Source: an uncultured Luteitalea sp. (GTDB lineage: Bacteria > Acidobacteriota > Vicinamibacteria > Vicinamibacterales > Vicinamibacteraceae). From it: DNA of 64,000 bases. The stretch is taken from contig CAKTDA010000001.1 in assembly GCA_934541105.1 (NCBI GenBank), positions 558,001 to 622,000 of the forward strand, written 5' to 3'. This document shows positions 1 through 8,242 of this stretch, piece after piece; within the stretch, counting starts at the first letter, position 1; each line of letters starts with the position of its first letter. The position numbers and the translations under genes were made by a program. Below the pieces are notes generated by a model that had not been told where the DNA came from, did not search any database, and saw only the letters and a program-made list of their open reading frames with translations.

Positions 1-628
1 GGCGTCGCCAGCGCTCGATCTCGCCGTGGTGCCCCGACAACAGCACCGCGGGTACGTCCAGGCCGCGAAAACTCGCAGGCCGCGTGTAGTGCGGGTAGTC
101 GAGCAACCCGCGGGTGAAGGAGTCGCGCACCACCGACTCCGCATCGCCGACCACGCCCGGAATCAACCGGGCGACGGCGTCCACGATCACGAGCGCAGGC
201 ACTTCCCCGCCCGAGAGCACGTAGTCGCCAATCGAGACTTCCTCGGTGACGAGCGTCGTGCTCACCCGCTCGTCCACGCCCTCGTACCGTCCGCACAACA
301 GCACCAGGTGCGCCGCGCGGCTGTAGGCCTCGGCAACCTCCTGGCTGAACCGACGCCCCTGTGGCGATGGCAGCAGCACCAGGTCGGGCTCGCCTCGCGC
401 CTCGCGCAGGTGCTCCACCGCGCGAAACAGCGGCTCCGGCTTGAGCACCATGCCGGGCCCGCCGCCAAACGGCGTGTCGTCCACCACCTTGTGCCGATCG
501 GTGGTGAAGTCCCGCAGGTCGTGGACCTGCAGGTCAATCAGGCCGCTCGCCACCCCCCGACCGAGGACGCCGTCCTGCAGGCCGGCCCGCACCATGGCGG
601 GAAAGATGGTCACGATGTCGATGCGCAC
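1..628 (-). CDS. trmD: tRNA (guanine-N1)-methyltransferase TrmD, 3'-truncated by window edge
   Basis: TrmD methylates G37 of tRNAs next to the anticodon, using S-adenosylmethionine, and so prevents +1 frameshifting. The translation from a GTG at 628 begins VRIDIVTIFP, the usual TrmD N-terminus, and carries the SPOUT knot motifs GRYEGVDERV and YVLSGGEVPALVIVDAV, then LLSGHHGEIERWRR just before the window ends. About 209 codons are present; the family is usually about 240-250 residues, so some 30-40 C-terminal residues lie outside. It is the last visible gene of the rpsP-khpA-rimM-trmD order, which is standard. Its 5' end overlaps the rimM reading frame by 95 nt, which is unusual. Confidence 0.95.
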   Translation of the reverse strand, partial: MRIDIVTIFPAMVRAGLQDGVLGRGVASGLIDLQVHDLRDFTTDRHKVVDDTPFGGGPGMVLKPEPLFRAVEHLREARGEPDLVLLPSPQGRRFSQEVAEAYSRAAHLVLLCGRYEGVDERVSTTLVTEEVSIGDYVLSGGEVPALVIVDAVARLIPGVVGDAESVVRDSFTRGLLDYPHYTRPASFRGLDVPAVLLSGHHGEIERWRR

Positions 629-1196
629 GGCGCTTCGGTCCCGGTGTGTTGAGGTCCAGCAGCCCCTCTGGCGGCCGCACCACGATCAGATCCGGACGCA
701 GCACCGGGCACATCGCCGGCGTCAACGGAATCTGGATTTCGTCCTCCGACCGCCGGACGAGTCCGGCGGGTACGCCTTCCCGCTGCACCACCAGCACGCC
801 CGCGCCGCCGGTCGGCTCGACGCGTGCCACGGTACCCACCCGTTCCCCGGACTCGGTCTGCACCGGGGCTCCCACGTACTGGTACCAGTAGTACTCGCCC
901 TCCGGGAGCGGCGCCAGCGCCGATTCCGGGATCCGCAGTTCGCGGCCAAGCGCCCCGACCTCGTCGATCGAATCGACGCCGCGGAATCCAATCAACGGCC
1001 GGCCGGCGTGCTGCCGCGACCTGTCGATCTCCAGCGTGACGACCGCCGCACCACGCCGCGCGTGCAGCGTGGCGCCCTCGGCGAACCGCACGCCCGGGAA
1101 GTCGGTCTCCGACTGGACGAGCACCTCGCCGCGCAACCCGTGCGGCCGGGCGATTCGCCCGACGAGCACCATGTCGTCCCAGTCGAGGTCGCTCAC
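534..1196 (-). CDS. rimM: Ribosome maturation factor RimM with C-terminal extension
   Basis: RimM binds ribosomal protein S19 and assists maturation of the 30S head. The N-terminal RimM beta-barrel (about residues 8-90, with VGRIARPHGLRGEV) is followed by a PRC-barrel (about 95-175, with PEGEYYWYQYVGAPV). The family normally ends at PPEGLLDLN, which here occurs near residue 183. No stop follows, so the frame continues for 37 basic, low-complexity residues inside trmD. The first 183 residues are the functional protein; the tail may be a harmless read-through extension or a sign of a lost stop codon. Start is ATG at 1196, 7 nt after the khpA stop. Confidence 0.93.
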   Translation of the reverse strand: MSDLDWDDMVLVGRIARPHGLRGEVLVQSETDFPGVRFAEGATLHARRGAAVVTLEIDRSRQHAGRPLIGFRGVDSIDEVGALGRELRIPESALAPLPEGEYYWYQYVGAPVQTESGERVGTVARVEPTGGAGVLVVQREGVPAGLVRRSEDEIQIPLTPAMCPVLRPDLIVVRPPEGLLDLNTPGPKRRAHRHRDHLSRHGAGRPAGRRPRSGGGERPD

Positions 1197-1203
1197 GGCC
1201 TCG

Positions 1204-1458
1204 TCAGCGCCGGGGCTGCCCGTCGCGGAACTCGACCTGCACCTTGCGTCCGTCGCGTTCGGCCGTCGTGGCCGCCAGCGTGCGCAGCGCCTGGGCCGTG
1301 CGTCCCTGCCTGCCGATCAGCCGTCCGAGTTCCCCCGGCGCCATGAAGACCTCGACGACCGACACGCCACGGTGCTCGGACTCGGTCACCGAGACCTGCG
1401 ACGGGTCGTCGGCGAGCGCCCGCGCGACGACATCCACGAGTGCGCGTACGTCGCCCAT
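1204..1458 (-). CDS. khpA: KH-domain RNA-binding protein KhpA
   Basis: Small single-KH-domain RNA-binding protein of the KhpA (YlqC) family. The 84 residues fit the family length, and the KH GxxG loop is visible as GRLIGRQGRTAQALR around residues 44-58. In other bacteria KhpA forms a dimer with KhpB/Jag-type proteins and binds many RNAs; that role is family knowledge and not shown here. It lies 3 nt after rpsP, the standard rpsP-khpA-rimM-trmD order, and is probably cotranscribed with ffh. Confidence 0.93.
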   Translation of the reverse strand: MGDVRALVDVVARALADDPSQVSVTESEHRGVSVVEVFMAPGELGRLIGRQGRTAQALRTLAATTAERDGRKVQVEFRDGQPRR

Positions 1459-1461
1459 CGG

Positions 1462-1734
1462 CTAGGCCGTCGCCGCTGCCTCGGCCGCCTCGGGTGCCGG
1501 CGCCGGATGCCGCTTCACGAGCGTGCGCACCGAGTCGGACGCCTGCGCGCCGACGCCGAGCCAGTAGGCCAGGCGCTCGCGGTCGATCACGAACGTCTCG
1601 GGCGTGACGCGCGGGTTGTAGTGGCCGAGGATCTCGACGAACGCTCCCTCGCGCGCGTTGCGCGAGTCGGCGACGACGATGCGGTAGAACGGGGACTTCT
1701 TGGCGCCCTGACGGCGCAGGCGAATCGTGACCAT
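1462..1734 (-). CDS. rpsP: 30S ribosomal protein S16
   Basis: S16 is a small-subunit protein needed for 30S assembly. The N-terminus MVTIRLRRQGAKKSPFYRIV and the following VADSRNAREGAFVEILGHYNP are diagnostic. The length of 90 residues is normal, and the C-terminus is an Ala/Pro/Glu-rich tail (APAPEAAEAAATA) typical of GC-rich genomes. It follows ffh after 45 nt containing an inverted repeat, so an internal processing or partial termination site may lie between them. Confidence 0.97.
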   Translation of the reverse strand: MVTIRLRRQGAKKSPFYRIVVADSRNAREGAFVEILGHYNPRVTPETFVIDRERLAYWLGVGAQASDSVRTLVKRHPAPAPEAAEAAATA

Positions 1735-1750
1735 GTGTGCTCTCTCGTGA

Positions 1751-1775
1751 GCGCGTTCGTCGGAACGCGCCCTGC
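1751..1775. repeat. Inverted repeat GCGCGTTC-N4-GAACGCGC between ffh and rpsP
   Basis: An 8-bp perfect inverted repeat with a 4-nt loop lies in the 45-nt gap after the ffh stop. Read on the minus strand it is preceded by AGG and has the form AGGGCGCGTTCC...GAACGCGC. A close relative occurs at 56881-56905, also immediately behind the stop codon of a minus-strand gene. There is no T-run, so a simple intrinsic terminator is not supported; a REP-like mRNA 3' hairpin is more likely. Confidence 0.5.
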
Positions 1776-1779
1776 CTTC

Positions 1780-3156
1780 CTAACGCAGCGACCGCTGCGC
1801 CTGCATGGCGGCCTTCATCATGCCGAACTGCTTGCGCAGCTTGCCGCCGCCCTTGCCGCCCGCCAGCCCGCCCATCATCTTCATCATCTTCTTCATCTCG
1901 AGGAACTGCTTGATGAGGCGATTGACCTCCTCGACCGACCGGCCGCTGCCGCGCGCGATGCGACGACGACGACTGCCGTTGAGGAGCTGGTGGTTGCGAC
2001 GTTCCCGGGGTGTCATCGACAGGATGATGGCTTCCACGTGGCCCATCTGCCTGTCGTCGACCTTCCCCTGCATCTGCTGCTTGATCTGCCCCATGCCGGG
2101 CAGCATTCCCAGCAGGTTCTCGAGCGGCCCCATGCGCTTGATGGTCTGGAGCTGCTCGCGGAAGTCCTCGAGCGTGAAGTCGTTCTCGAGGATCTTCTGC
2201 TCGAGCCGCGCGGCATCTTCCTGCGTGACGACGGTCTCGGCCTTCTCGATGAGCGACAGCACGTCGCCCATGCCGAGCACGCGCGACACGACGCGATCGG
2301 GATGGAACGCCTCGAGGTCGTCCAGACGCTCGCCGCTGCCCGTGAACGCGATCGGCACGCCGACGACCGACACCACCGACAGGGCCGCGCCGCCCCGTGC
2401 GTCGCCGTCCATCTTCGACAGCACCACACCCGTGACGCCGACACGCCGGTTGAACTCGCCCGCGCTCTTGATGGCGTCCTGCCCGGTCATCGCGTCGGCG
2501 ACGTACAACTGGTCGGTCGGATTCACCGCCGCCTTGATCGCCTCGAGCTCCACCATGAGCTCGTCGTCGATGTGCAGGCGGCCCGCCGTGTCCACGATGA
2601 CCGTGTCGTAGCCGCGCGTCTTCGCGTCGGCAAGCGCGCCGCTCGCACGCGACACCGGATCGAGGTTGCCGGCCGGGTCGTGTGCCGGCACGCCGGCCTG
2701 CTTCGCCACCAGGTTCAACTGCTCGATGGCAGCCGGGCGGCGGACGTCGGTCGAGACGACAATCGGGTGCCTGCCCTGGCGCACGAGCCACTTGGCGAGT
2801 TTGCCGCTCGTGGTCGTCTTGCCCGAACCCTGCAGGCCGAGCATGAGGATCACGCGCGGCGACGAAGCGGCCGGCGGCAGCCCGCCCTGCGTGTCGCCAA
2901 ACAGCGCCAGCATCTCGTCGCGCACGATGCGCACGACCTGCTGGCCCGGACTCAGGCTCTTGAGGACCTCGGCGTCGACGGCGCGATCGCGCACCTTGTC
3001 GACGAATGCCTTGACGACCTTGAAGTTGACGTCAGCTTCGAGGAGCGCCATGCGGATCTCCCGCAGGGCGACTTCCACGGTCTCGGGCGTCAGCCGCGCC
3101 TCTCTTCCGAGGCTGGCAAAGACGTCCTGGAGACGATTGCTGAGTGAGTCGAACAT
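1780..3156 (-). CDS. ffh: Signal recognition particle GTPase Ffh
   Basis: Ffh (SRP54) binds signal sequences on ribosomes together with 4.5S RNA and hands them to FtsY at the membrane. From ATG 3156 the protein is 458 residues and starts MFDSLSNRLQDVFASLG, the standard N domain. The G domain has GLQGSGKTTTSGKLA (P-loop, near residue 108), DTAGRLHIDDEL and TKMD-like SKMDGDARGGAAL. The C-terminal M domain is methionine- and glycine-rich (GMLPGMGQIKQQM, KKMMKMMGGLAGG). An upstream in-frame start exists at 3198, but the N-domain begins at 3156, so that start is chosen. It is followed by rpsP. Confidence 0.97.
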   Translation of the reverse strand: MFDSLSNRLQDVFASLGREARLTPETVEVALREIRMALLEADVNFKVVKAFVDKVRDRAVDAEVLKSLSPGQQVVRIVRDEMLALFGDTQGGLPPAASSPRVILMLGLQGSGKTTTSGKLAKWLVRQGRHPIVVSTDVRRPAAIEQLNLVAKQAGVPAHDPAGNLDPVSRASGALADAKTRGYDTVIVDTAGRLHIDDELMVELEAIKAAVNPTDQLYVADAMTGQDAIKSAGEFNRRVGVTGVVLSKMDGDARGGAALSVVSVVGVPIAFTGSGERLDDLEAFHPDRVVSRVLGMGDVLSLIEKAETVVTQEDAARLEQKILENDFTLEDFREQLQTIKRMGPLENLLGMLPGMGQIKQQMQGKVDDRQMGHVEAIILSMTPRERRNHQLLNGSRRRRIARGSGRSVEEVNRLIKQFLEMKKMMKMMGGLAGGKGGGKLRKQFGMMKAAMQAQRSLR

Positions 3157-3204
3157 GGCGCACAGGTCTGCCCGGACCGTCCGGCGGCCCCTTGGCAAAC
3201 GACG

Positions 3205-3213
3205 AGTATAGCA
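3205..3213 (-). promoter_or_regulatory. Extended -10 promoter for ffh-rpsP-khpA-rimM-trmD
   Basis: On the minus strand the ribBA-ffh gap (87 nt) contains TGC-TATACT, an extended -10 element with five of six consensus positions. Predicted transcription would start near 3198, leaving a leader of about 42 nt before the ffh ATG at 3156. No convincing -35 was found, as is usual for extended -10 promoters. Confidence 0.5.
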
Positions 3214-3243
3214 CTTGCCCGGGGATTGGTTCCGGCCTGTGCC

Positions 3244-4494
3244 CTACACCCCCGTCAGCATGTGGCCGAGCTTGGTCTTCTTCGTCTGCAGGTACTTCAG
3301 CGTGTGCTCGCCCGCTGGAATCTCGAGCGGCTCGGTCCGCGTCACCGAGAGCCCGTACCCTTCGAGCCCGACGAACTTTCGCGGGTTGTTCGTCAGCAGG
3401 CACATCGAGCGCACGCCGAGATGACGCAGGATCTGCGCCCCGATGCCGTAGTCCCGCTGGTCGGCCTTGAACCCCAGCTGCTCGTTGGCCTCGACGGTGT
3501 CGAGCCCCTGGTCCTGGAGGGCATACGCGCGAATCTTGTTCGCCAGTCCGATGCCCCGCCCTTCCTGGTTCAGGTACAGGAGCACGCCGCGGCCCTCGTC
3601 CGCGATGCGGCGCATGGCGGCCTCGAGCTGCGCCCCGCAGTCGCAGCGGGCCGAGTGGAAGACGTCGCCCGTGAGGCAGCTCGAGTGCACGCGCACCATG
3701 ACGTCGGTGCCCTCGCCAATCTCGCCACGGACGAGCGCCACGTGCGTGAGGCTGTCCACCGGGCTGTCGAACGCGTGCAGCTGGAAGTCGCCGTAGTCGG
3801 TCGGGAGGCTGGCAGTGGCGACCGGTTGCACGAGCCGTTCGTGACGCAGCCGGTACCGCACGAGATCCGCGATGGTGATCATCAACAGCCCGTGCCGACG
3901 CCCGAACTTCGCGAGATCGGGCACACGCGCCATCTCGCCGTCCTTCTTCGTGATCTCGCAGATGACGCCGGCCGGCGCCAGGCCCGCCGCGCGGGCGAGG
4001 TCCACCGCGGCCTCCGTGTGTCCCGTCCGCACGAGCACACCGCCCGACCGCGCCCGCAGCGGAATGATGTGCCCGGGACGCGCGAGGTCGGAAGGCCGGG
4101 TCGCCGGATCGATGGCCGTGCGGATTGTCGTGGCGCGATCGCGGGCCGAGATGCCGGTGGACGTGTTGGCCTTGGCCTCGATGCCGACGCACATGGCGGT
4201 GCCGAGCCGCGACGAGTTGTCGCGCACCTGCAGCGGAATCTCGAGCTCGTCGAGGCGGTCGGGGGTCATCGCCAGGCAGATCCAGCCGCGCCCGTGGGTG
4301 GCCATGAAGTTGATGGCCTCCGGCGTCACGAGCTCGGCGGCCATCGTCAGGTCGCCCTCGTTCTCGCGATCCTCGTCGTCCACGACGATGACCATGCGAC
4401 CCGCCTTGAAGGCGGCAATGGCGTCCTCGACCGCGGCAAACGGTCCTCGTCGGCCGGCGGTGGCACCGTGGGCGATACGCAGCGATCGGGTCAT
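3244..4494 (-). CDS. ribBA: Bifunctional DHBP synthase / GTP cyclohydrolase II (RibBA)
   Basis: Catalyses both entry steps of riboflavin synthesis: ribulose-5-phosphate to dihydroxybutanone phosphate, and GTP to the diaminopyrimidine. The N-terminal RibB half has DDEDRENEGDL and STGISARDRATTI with the expected acidic Mg2+ ligands. The C-terminal RibA half has the zinc site CLTGDVFHSARCDC and the following LNQEGRGIGLANKI. Total 416 residues, normal for the fusion. The ATG at 4494 overlaps the ribE stop by 4 nt (ATGA). A longer frame exists upstream but lies inside ribE and is not needed. Last gene of the rib set before the ffh promoter. Confidence 0.96.
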   Translation of the reverse strand: MTRSLRIAHGATAGRRGPFAAVEDAIAAFKAGRMVIVVDDEDRENEGDLTMAAELVTPEAINFMATHGRGWICLAMTPDRLDELEIPLQVRDNSSRLGTAMCVGIEAKANTSTGISARDRATTIRTAIDPATRPSDLARPGHIIPLRARSGGVLVRTGHTEAAVDLARAAGLAPAGVICEITKKDGEMARVPDLAKFGRRHGLLMITIADLVRYRLRHERLVQPVATASLPTDYGDFQLHAFDSPVDSLTHVALVRGEIGEGTDVMVRVHSSCLTGDVFHSARCDCGAQLEAAMRRIADEGRGVLLYLNQEGRGIGLANKIRAYALQDQGLDTVEANEQLGFKADQRDYGIGAQILRHLGVRSMCLLTNNPRKFVGLEGYGLSVTRTEPLEIPAGEHTLKYLQTKKTKLGHMLTGV

Positions 4495-5090
4495 GTGCGG
4501 GCGATTCCCAGCGAGAGGCCGCGCAGGACGTACTTGCCGACCATGTCGCATTCGAGGTTGACGATGGCACCGGGCGCCACCGCGTGCAGGGTGGTGACGT
4601 CCCACGTGTGCGGGATGACCTGGACGTCGAACGTCGAGGTGTCGAGCGACGCGATGGTCAGGCTGATGCCGTCCACGGCGACCGATCCCTTCTCGATGAA
4701 GTATGCAGCCAGTTCCGGGAGGAACGACACCCGCACCCGATGGAAGGCGCCCTCGGCGGCGACGGTCTCGACACGGCCCGTGCCGTCCACGTGCCCCTGC
4801 ACGAAGTGTCCGCCGAGCCGGCTGCCGACCGCGAGCGGGCGCTCGAGGTTCACGAGCGCGCCCGGGGCGAGGCGGCCGAGCGCCGTCACGCGGAGCGTTT
4901 CGGGCGAGACGTCGGCGGCCCAGGACGACTCGTCGCAGGCCACGACGGTCAGGCAGACACCGCTTGTCGCGACGCTGTCGCCGGGCGAGAGGCCGGCGCC
5001 GAGCGGCGTGTCGATGGTGATCCGCTGCCCGCCCGCGACGGGCAGCAGTTCGCGCACCGTTCCCGTGGCTTCAATCAATCCCGTGAACAT
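4491..5090 (-). CDS. ribE: Riboflavin synthase alpha subunit
   Basis: Dismutates two 6,7-dimethyl-8-ribityllumazine molecules to riboflavin. It starts with the diagnostic MFTGLIEATGTV and consists of two tandem lumazine-binding barrels (about residues 1-90 and 95-190). GVCLTV and GHVDGTG in the first repeat are matched by DGISLTI in the second. Length 199 residues is normal. The start overlaps the 3' end of ribD by 20 nt and the stop overlaps ribBA by 4 nt, so the three rib genes are translationally coupled. No separate lumazine synthase (ribH) gene is present in the window. Confidence 0.96.
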   Translation of the reverse strand: MFTGLIEATGTVRELLPVAGGQRITIDTPLGAGLSPGDSVATSGVCLTVVACDESSWAADVSPETLRVTALGRLAPGALVNLERPLAVGSRLGGHFVQGHVDGTGRVETVAAEGAFHRVRVSFLPELAAYFIEKGSVAVDGISLTIASLDTSTFDVQVIPHTWDVTTLHAVAPGAIVNLECDMVGKYVLRGLSLGIART

Positions 5091-6174
5091 CGCTGTCGAT
5101 CAGGACGTCGTGCCCGAGCGGCACGACCCGCGTCGCCCGTGCGTGCGGCCGGACGGGCACGTTCCAGCGTACGGCATCCGGGCCGAGCGCGCAGCCGCTC
5201 ACGATTTCGCTGACCCGATCCACCACGCCGGCCTGCCAGCACGCGGCGTGCAGCGTGGCGCCGCCCTCGACGAGCAGCGACTGCAGGCCACGGGCGGCAA
5301 GGACGCGCAAGGCGTCCACCACCGTCCCGTCGGTCGCCGTCAGGTCCAGGCCCCGGTCGCGCAGGGTCGCGGCACGTGGCGAGGCCAGGCCGGCCTCGGT
5401 CGTGATCACGACAACGGGGCCGTCGCCGACCGTCCGCACGAGGTTCGCGTCGGGCGACAGGCGGAGCTGGCGGTCGAACACGACGCGAACGAGCGGCCGA
5501 TGGCGGTAGACGTCGCGCGCGGTCAGCAGCGGGTCGTCCACGGCAGCCGTCCGTGCCCCCACGGCAATCGCGTCGACCGACGCGCGCAGGCGCTGCGTCC
5601 AGCGCGCCGCATCCGGGCCGCTGATGGCGGTGCGCTCGCCCGGCCGCGCCGCGATGCCTGCATCGAGGCCCATCGCGATCTTCAGGTGCACCCACGGCCG
5701 GCCGCGTTCGACGACGCGGAAGAACGGTGCGTTCTGGCGTCGCGCGTCGCGCCGGCCGAGGCCTATGGTCACGGCCACGCCTCGATCCCGGAGATACCTG
5801 ATGCCGCGGCCCGCCACCTGCGGGAAGGGGTCGCCCGTCGCGATCACGGCGCGCGCAACACCCGCGTCGGCGACGGCCACGCAACACGGCCCCGTCCGCC
5901 CGTGATGGCTGCACGGCTCGAGGGTGCAGTAGAGCGTGCTGCCCTGTGCCCGGACGCCGGCCGCCTGCAGCGCGACGATCTCTGCGTGCGGTCCTCCCGC
6001 GCGCTGATGATGCCCGACGCCGACCACGACATCGTCGGCATCGACGAGCACGGCCCCGACGACAGGGTTGGGCGAGGTGCCCGCACGGCCTCGCTCGGCG
6101 TGCCAGAGCGCGCGCGCCATGTGCCGCGCGTCGCCCGGACGCAGGTCGCCGTCCACGTGCTGCGTGTCTACCAC
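5071..6174 (-). CDS. ribD: Bifunctional riboflavin deaminase/reductase RibD
   Basis: Carries out the second and third steps of the GTP branch: pyrimidine deamination and side-chain reduction. The N-terminal zinc deaminase has GPHAEIVAL and the CTLEPCSHHGRTGPC cysteines. The C-terminal NADPH reductase domain (about residues 155-360) includes LKIAMGLDAGIA and LLVEGGATLHAACW. Length 367 residues is normal. GTG 6174 is taken as start; ATG at residue 19 (position 6120), which gives MARALWHAERG, is an equally good family-like start and would remove the overlap with ftsY. Confidence 0.94.
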   Translation of the reverse strand: MVDTQHVDGDLRPGDARHMARALWHAERGRAGTSPNPVVGAVLVDADDVVVGVGHHQRAGGPHAEIVALQAAGVRAQGSTLYCTLEPCSHHGRTGPCCVAVADAGVARAVIATGDPFPQVAGRGIRYLRDRGVAVTIGLGRRDARRQNAPFFRVVERGRPWVHLKIAMGLDAGIAARPGERTAISGPDAARWTQRLRASVDAIAVGARTAAVDDPLLTARDVYRHRPLVRVVFDRQLRLSPDANLVRTVGDGPVVVITTEAGLASPRAATLRDRGLDLTATDGTVVDALRVLAARGLQSLLVEGGATLHAACWQAGVVDRVSEIVSGCALGPDAVRWNVPVRPHARATRVVPLGHDVLIDSDVHGID

Positions 6175-7103
6175 GCCTCCTCGAACAGTGCGTCCACGTA
6201 CTCGCGCGGGTCGAACGGCACGAGGTCGTCGATCTGCTCACCCGTGCCGACGTAGCGGATGGGCAGCCCGAGGTCCTGGGCGATGGCCACGGCCACGCCG
6301 CCCTTCGCGGTGCCATCGAGCTTGGTCAGGATGATGCCGTTCACGCCCGACACCTTCATGAACTCGCGCGCCTGCGTCACGCCGTTCTGGCCGACCGTCG
6401 CATCGAGCACGAGCAGCACGTCGTGCGGGGCGCCCTCGACCTCGCGCGCCGCCACGCGCTTGATCTTCTCGAGCTCGTTCATCAGGTTCACGCGCGTGTG
6501 CAGCCGCCCGGCCGTGTCCACGAGCACGGGATCGAGATCGCGGGCCCGCGCCGACTTGATGGCGTCGAAGACGACGGCCGCCGGGTCGGAGTTGGGCTGC
6601 GCGCGCACGAAGCCGACCTCGGCGCGCCGTGTCCAGATCTCGAGCTGCTCGACGGCCGCTGCGCGGAAGGTGTCGGCCGCACACACGAGCGGGCGGGCTC
6701 CCTGCTGCTTGAGGAGGTTGGCCAGCTTGCCGATCGACGTCGTCTTGCCGGTGCCGTTGACGCCGACGATCAGGACGACACGCGGGCGCCCGCCCTCGAC
6801 AGGCGGCGGCGCCGCCCCCTCCAGGATGCCGAGGATCTCCTCGCGCACCAGCGGCAGCAGGTCGTCACCCCGACGCGACCGGCGCCGCACGCGCTCGACG
6901 ATGCGTTCAGTGGCGGCGACGCCGACGTCGCAGGTGATCAACGCCTCCTCGAGCGCATCGATCGACTCGATGCGACGGGTGGAGCGCGACTCGGCCGTGG
7001 CCGTGGCAGTGCCTGTCCCGACTGGGGACTCCGGCTCGAATGCGCCGAGCAGCTGGTCCTTCGTCTTCTGCAGGCTCGACTTCAGGCGGTCGAAAAAGCT
7101 CAC
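6168..7103 (-). CDS. ftsY: Signal recognition particle receptor FtsY
   Basis: FtsY is the membrane-associated SRP receptor GTPase that docks Ffh-ribosome complexes. It has the NG fold: an N domain beginning SFFDRLKSSLQKTKDQL, a P-loop VNGTGKTTSIGKLAN, DTAGRLHTRVNL and TKLDGTAKGG. At 311 residues it lacks the long acidic A domain of the E. coli protein, as in many bacteria. The start is GTG at 7103, and a -10-like box lies only 6 nt before it, so the mRNA may be leaderless. Together with ffh it brackets the rib genes. Confidence 0.96.
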   Translation of the reverse strand: MSFFDRLKSSLQKTKDQLLGAFEPESPVGTGTATATAESRSTRRIESIDALEEALITCDVGVAATERIVERVRRRSRRGDDLLPLVREEILGILEGAAPPPVEGGRPRVVLIVGVNGTGKTTSIGKLANLLKQQGARPLVCAADTFRAAAVEQLEIWTRRAEVGFVRAQPNSDPAAVVFDAIKSARARDLDPVLVDTAGRLHTRVNLMNELEKIKRVAAREVEGAPHDVLLVLDATVGQNGVTQAREFMKVSGVNGIILTKLDGTAKGGVAVAIAQDLGLPIRYVGTGEQIDDLVPFDPREYVDALFEEAW

Positions 7104-7109
7104 CCCGAA

Positions 7110-7115
7110 AGTGTA
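7110..7115 (-). promoter_or_regulatory. -10-like TACACT immediately upstream of ftsY
   Basis: On the minus strand TACACT ends 6 nt before the GTG at 7103, so a transcript from it would start at or next to the start codon. No Shine-Dalgarno sequence is present in front of the GTG. No good -35 was found. Confidence 0.3.
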
Positions 7116-7133
7116 CGACGGCGGCAGGCGGGC

Positions 7134-8240
7134 TCACCTCGGCGTCAGGTTGTACTGCACGTCGGTGATCTCCAGCTCGAGGTACGGGTAGTCGCCGCCC
7201 GGCTCGTGCCATCGCCCTTCGCCGCGAGAGGCAAGTCGCACGGGCCCGAACGGGCGGTAGGCGGCAAGCGGCGTGGACCACCGGGCTCGACGCAGCGTGC
7301 GTCCGTCCTCGGACGCCTTGAACCGGTCATCCGAGAGGAAGTCGATCAACTCCCCGTCGTCGTCGAAGACAAGATCCGCCCGAATCGTGTGGCCCGCGTT
7401 GGTGAACGTCGCGCGAACGGTGTGGGCGTCAATCGCCTCCCACGCGATCGGAGCGTCCACAAGCGCCGCCGGCGCCATGATGCACATGTCGTTGAGCAGC
7501 GTCACCGTCTCGGCCTGCGTCAACTCGGGGCCCGACAGATCGACGACCGGCACGAGCGCGGCGGCCTTCACGCGCATCGACGCCGCACCGCCCGCATACC
7601 GATGCAGCCCCTGAACCGGCAGCAGGAACATCGACGCGTTCATGTAGAAGAACCGGGCCGCGTCGCCGACGACGTTGTGCTGCTCCGAGGAGAAGGGCAT
7701 CCATGACGCGTCGCGGCCGCTGCGGATCCGGCCACTGATCGTCACGCGGAAGTTCCGCACGTGCGGATGCCCCACAACGCCAACCGTCCGCAGGTAGCGC
7801 TGCACCAGCGCGGGCAGGCGCGCCAGATCCGCGTCGGTGACGGGCGCGTCCGACGCCTGCCGTGCCAGTCGCTGCGCAACGTCGGTGTCGTACGTGGCCA
7901 GCAGGCTGCCCGGGCCATGGGCAAGGGCCCCGAACAGCGAGCCGACAAGCACCACGACGTTCACGACGGCACCGGCCCGCGCATCGGACCATGCGGCGAC
8001 GATCGCGACCATCGATGCGACGACCGCGCACACCGCGATGAGCCACCACCAGCGCGGCAACACGACGAGGGCGATGGCCGCGGCCACAAACAGTGCCGCC
8101 GCAACGAGCCACACCACACCCATCGATCGCGAGATCGGCGATACGAGTTGTGGAAGGGCCGCCAGGCCGAAGGCCTTCGCCACGCCCAGCAGGTGAATCG
8201 CGCCGTGCAGCGCCAGCAGGACGGCGAACGCCCGAACCAC
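7134..8240 (-). CDS. DUF6544-type membrane protein, function unknown
   Basis: The first ~110 residues contain about four hydrophobic helices (e.g. GVVWLVAAALFVAAAIALVV, then AVCAVVASMVAIVAAW), so this half is membrane-embedded. The remaining ~250 residues are a soluble beta-rich domain with ARLPALVQRYLRTVGVVG, then WMPFSSEQHNVVGD and a C-terminal YPYLELEITDVQYN. This pattern matches proteins I know as DUF6544; no biochemical role is known to me. It starts with GTG 8240, 3 nt after the gpsA stop, and precedes ftsY by 30 nt. Confidence 0.7.
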   Translation of the reverse strand: MVRAFAVLLALHGAIHLLGVAKAFGLAALPQLVSPISRSMGVVWLVAAALFVAAAIALVVLPRWWWLIAVCAVVASMVAIVAAWSDARAGAVVNVVVLVGSLFGALAHGPGSLLATYDTDVAQRLARQASDAPVTDADLARLPALVQRYLRTVGVVGHPHVRNFRVTISGRIRSGRDASWMPFSSEQHNVVGDAARFFYMNASMFLLPVQGLHRYAGGAASMRVKAAALVPVVDLSGPELTQAETVTLLNDMCIMAPAALVDAPIAWEAIDAHTVRATFTNAGHTIRADLVFDDDGELIDFLSDDRFKASEDGRTLRRARWSTPLAAYRPFGPVRLASRGEGRWHEPGGDYPYLELEITDVQYNLTPR

Positions 8241-8242
8241 CG

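Noticed and set aside
1036..3147. A 703-codon plus-strand open frame opposite khpA, rpsP and ffh
   Set aside because: It is the antisense shadow of three well-recognised genes; its translation is Arg/His/Leu-rich without any domain, as expected in GC-rich DNA.
3226..6255. A 1009-codon plus-strand frame across the rib genes
   Set aside because: Antisense to ribBA, ribE and ribD, each of which has complete catalytic motifs.
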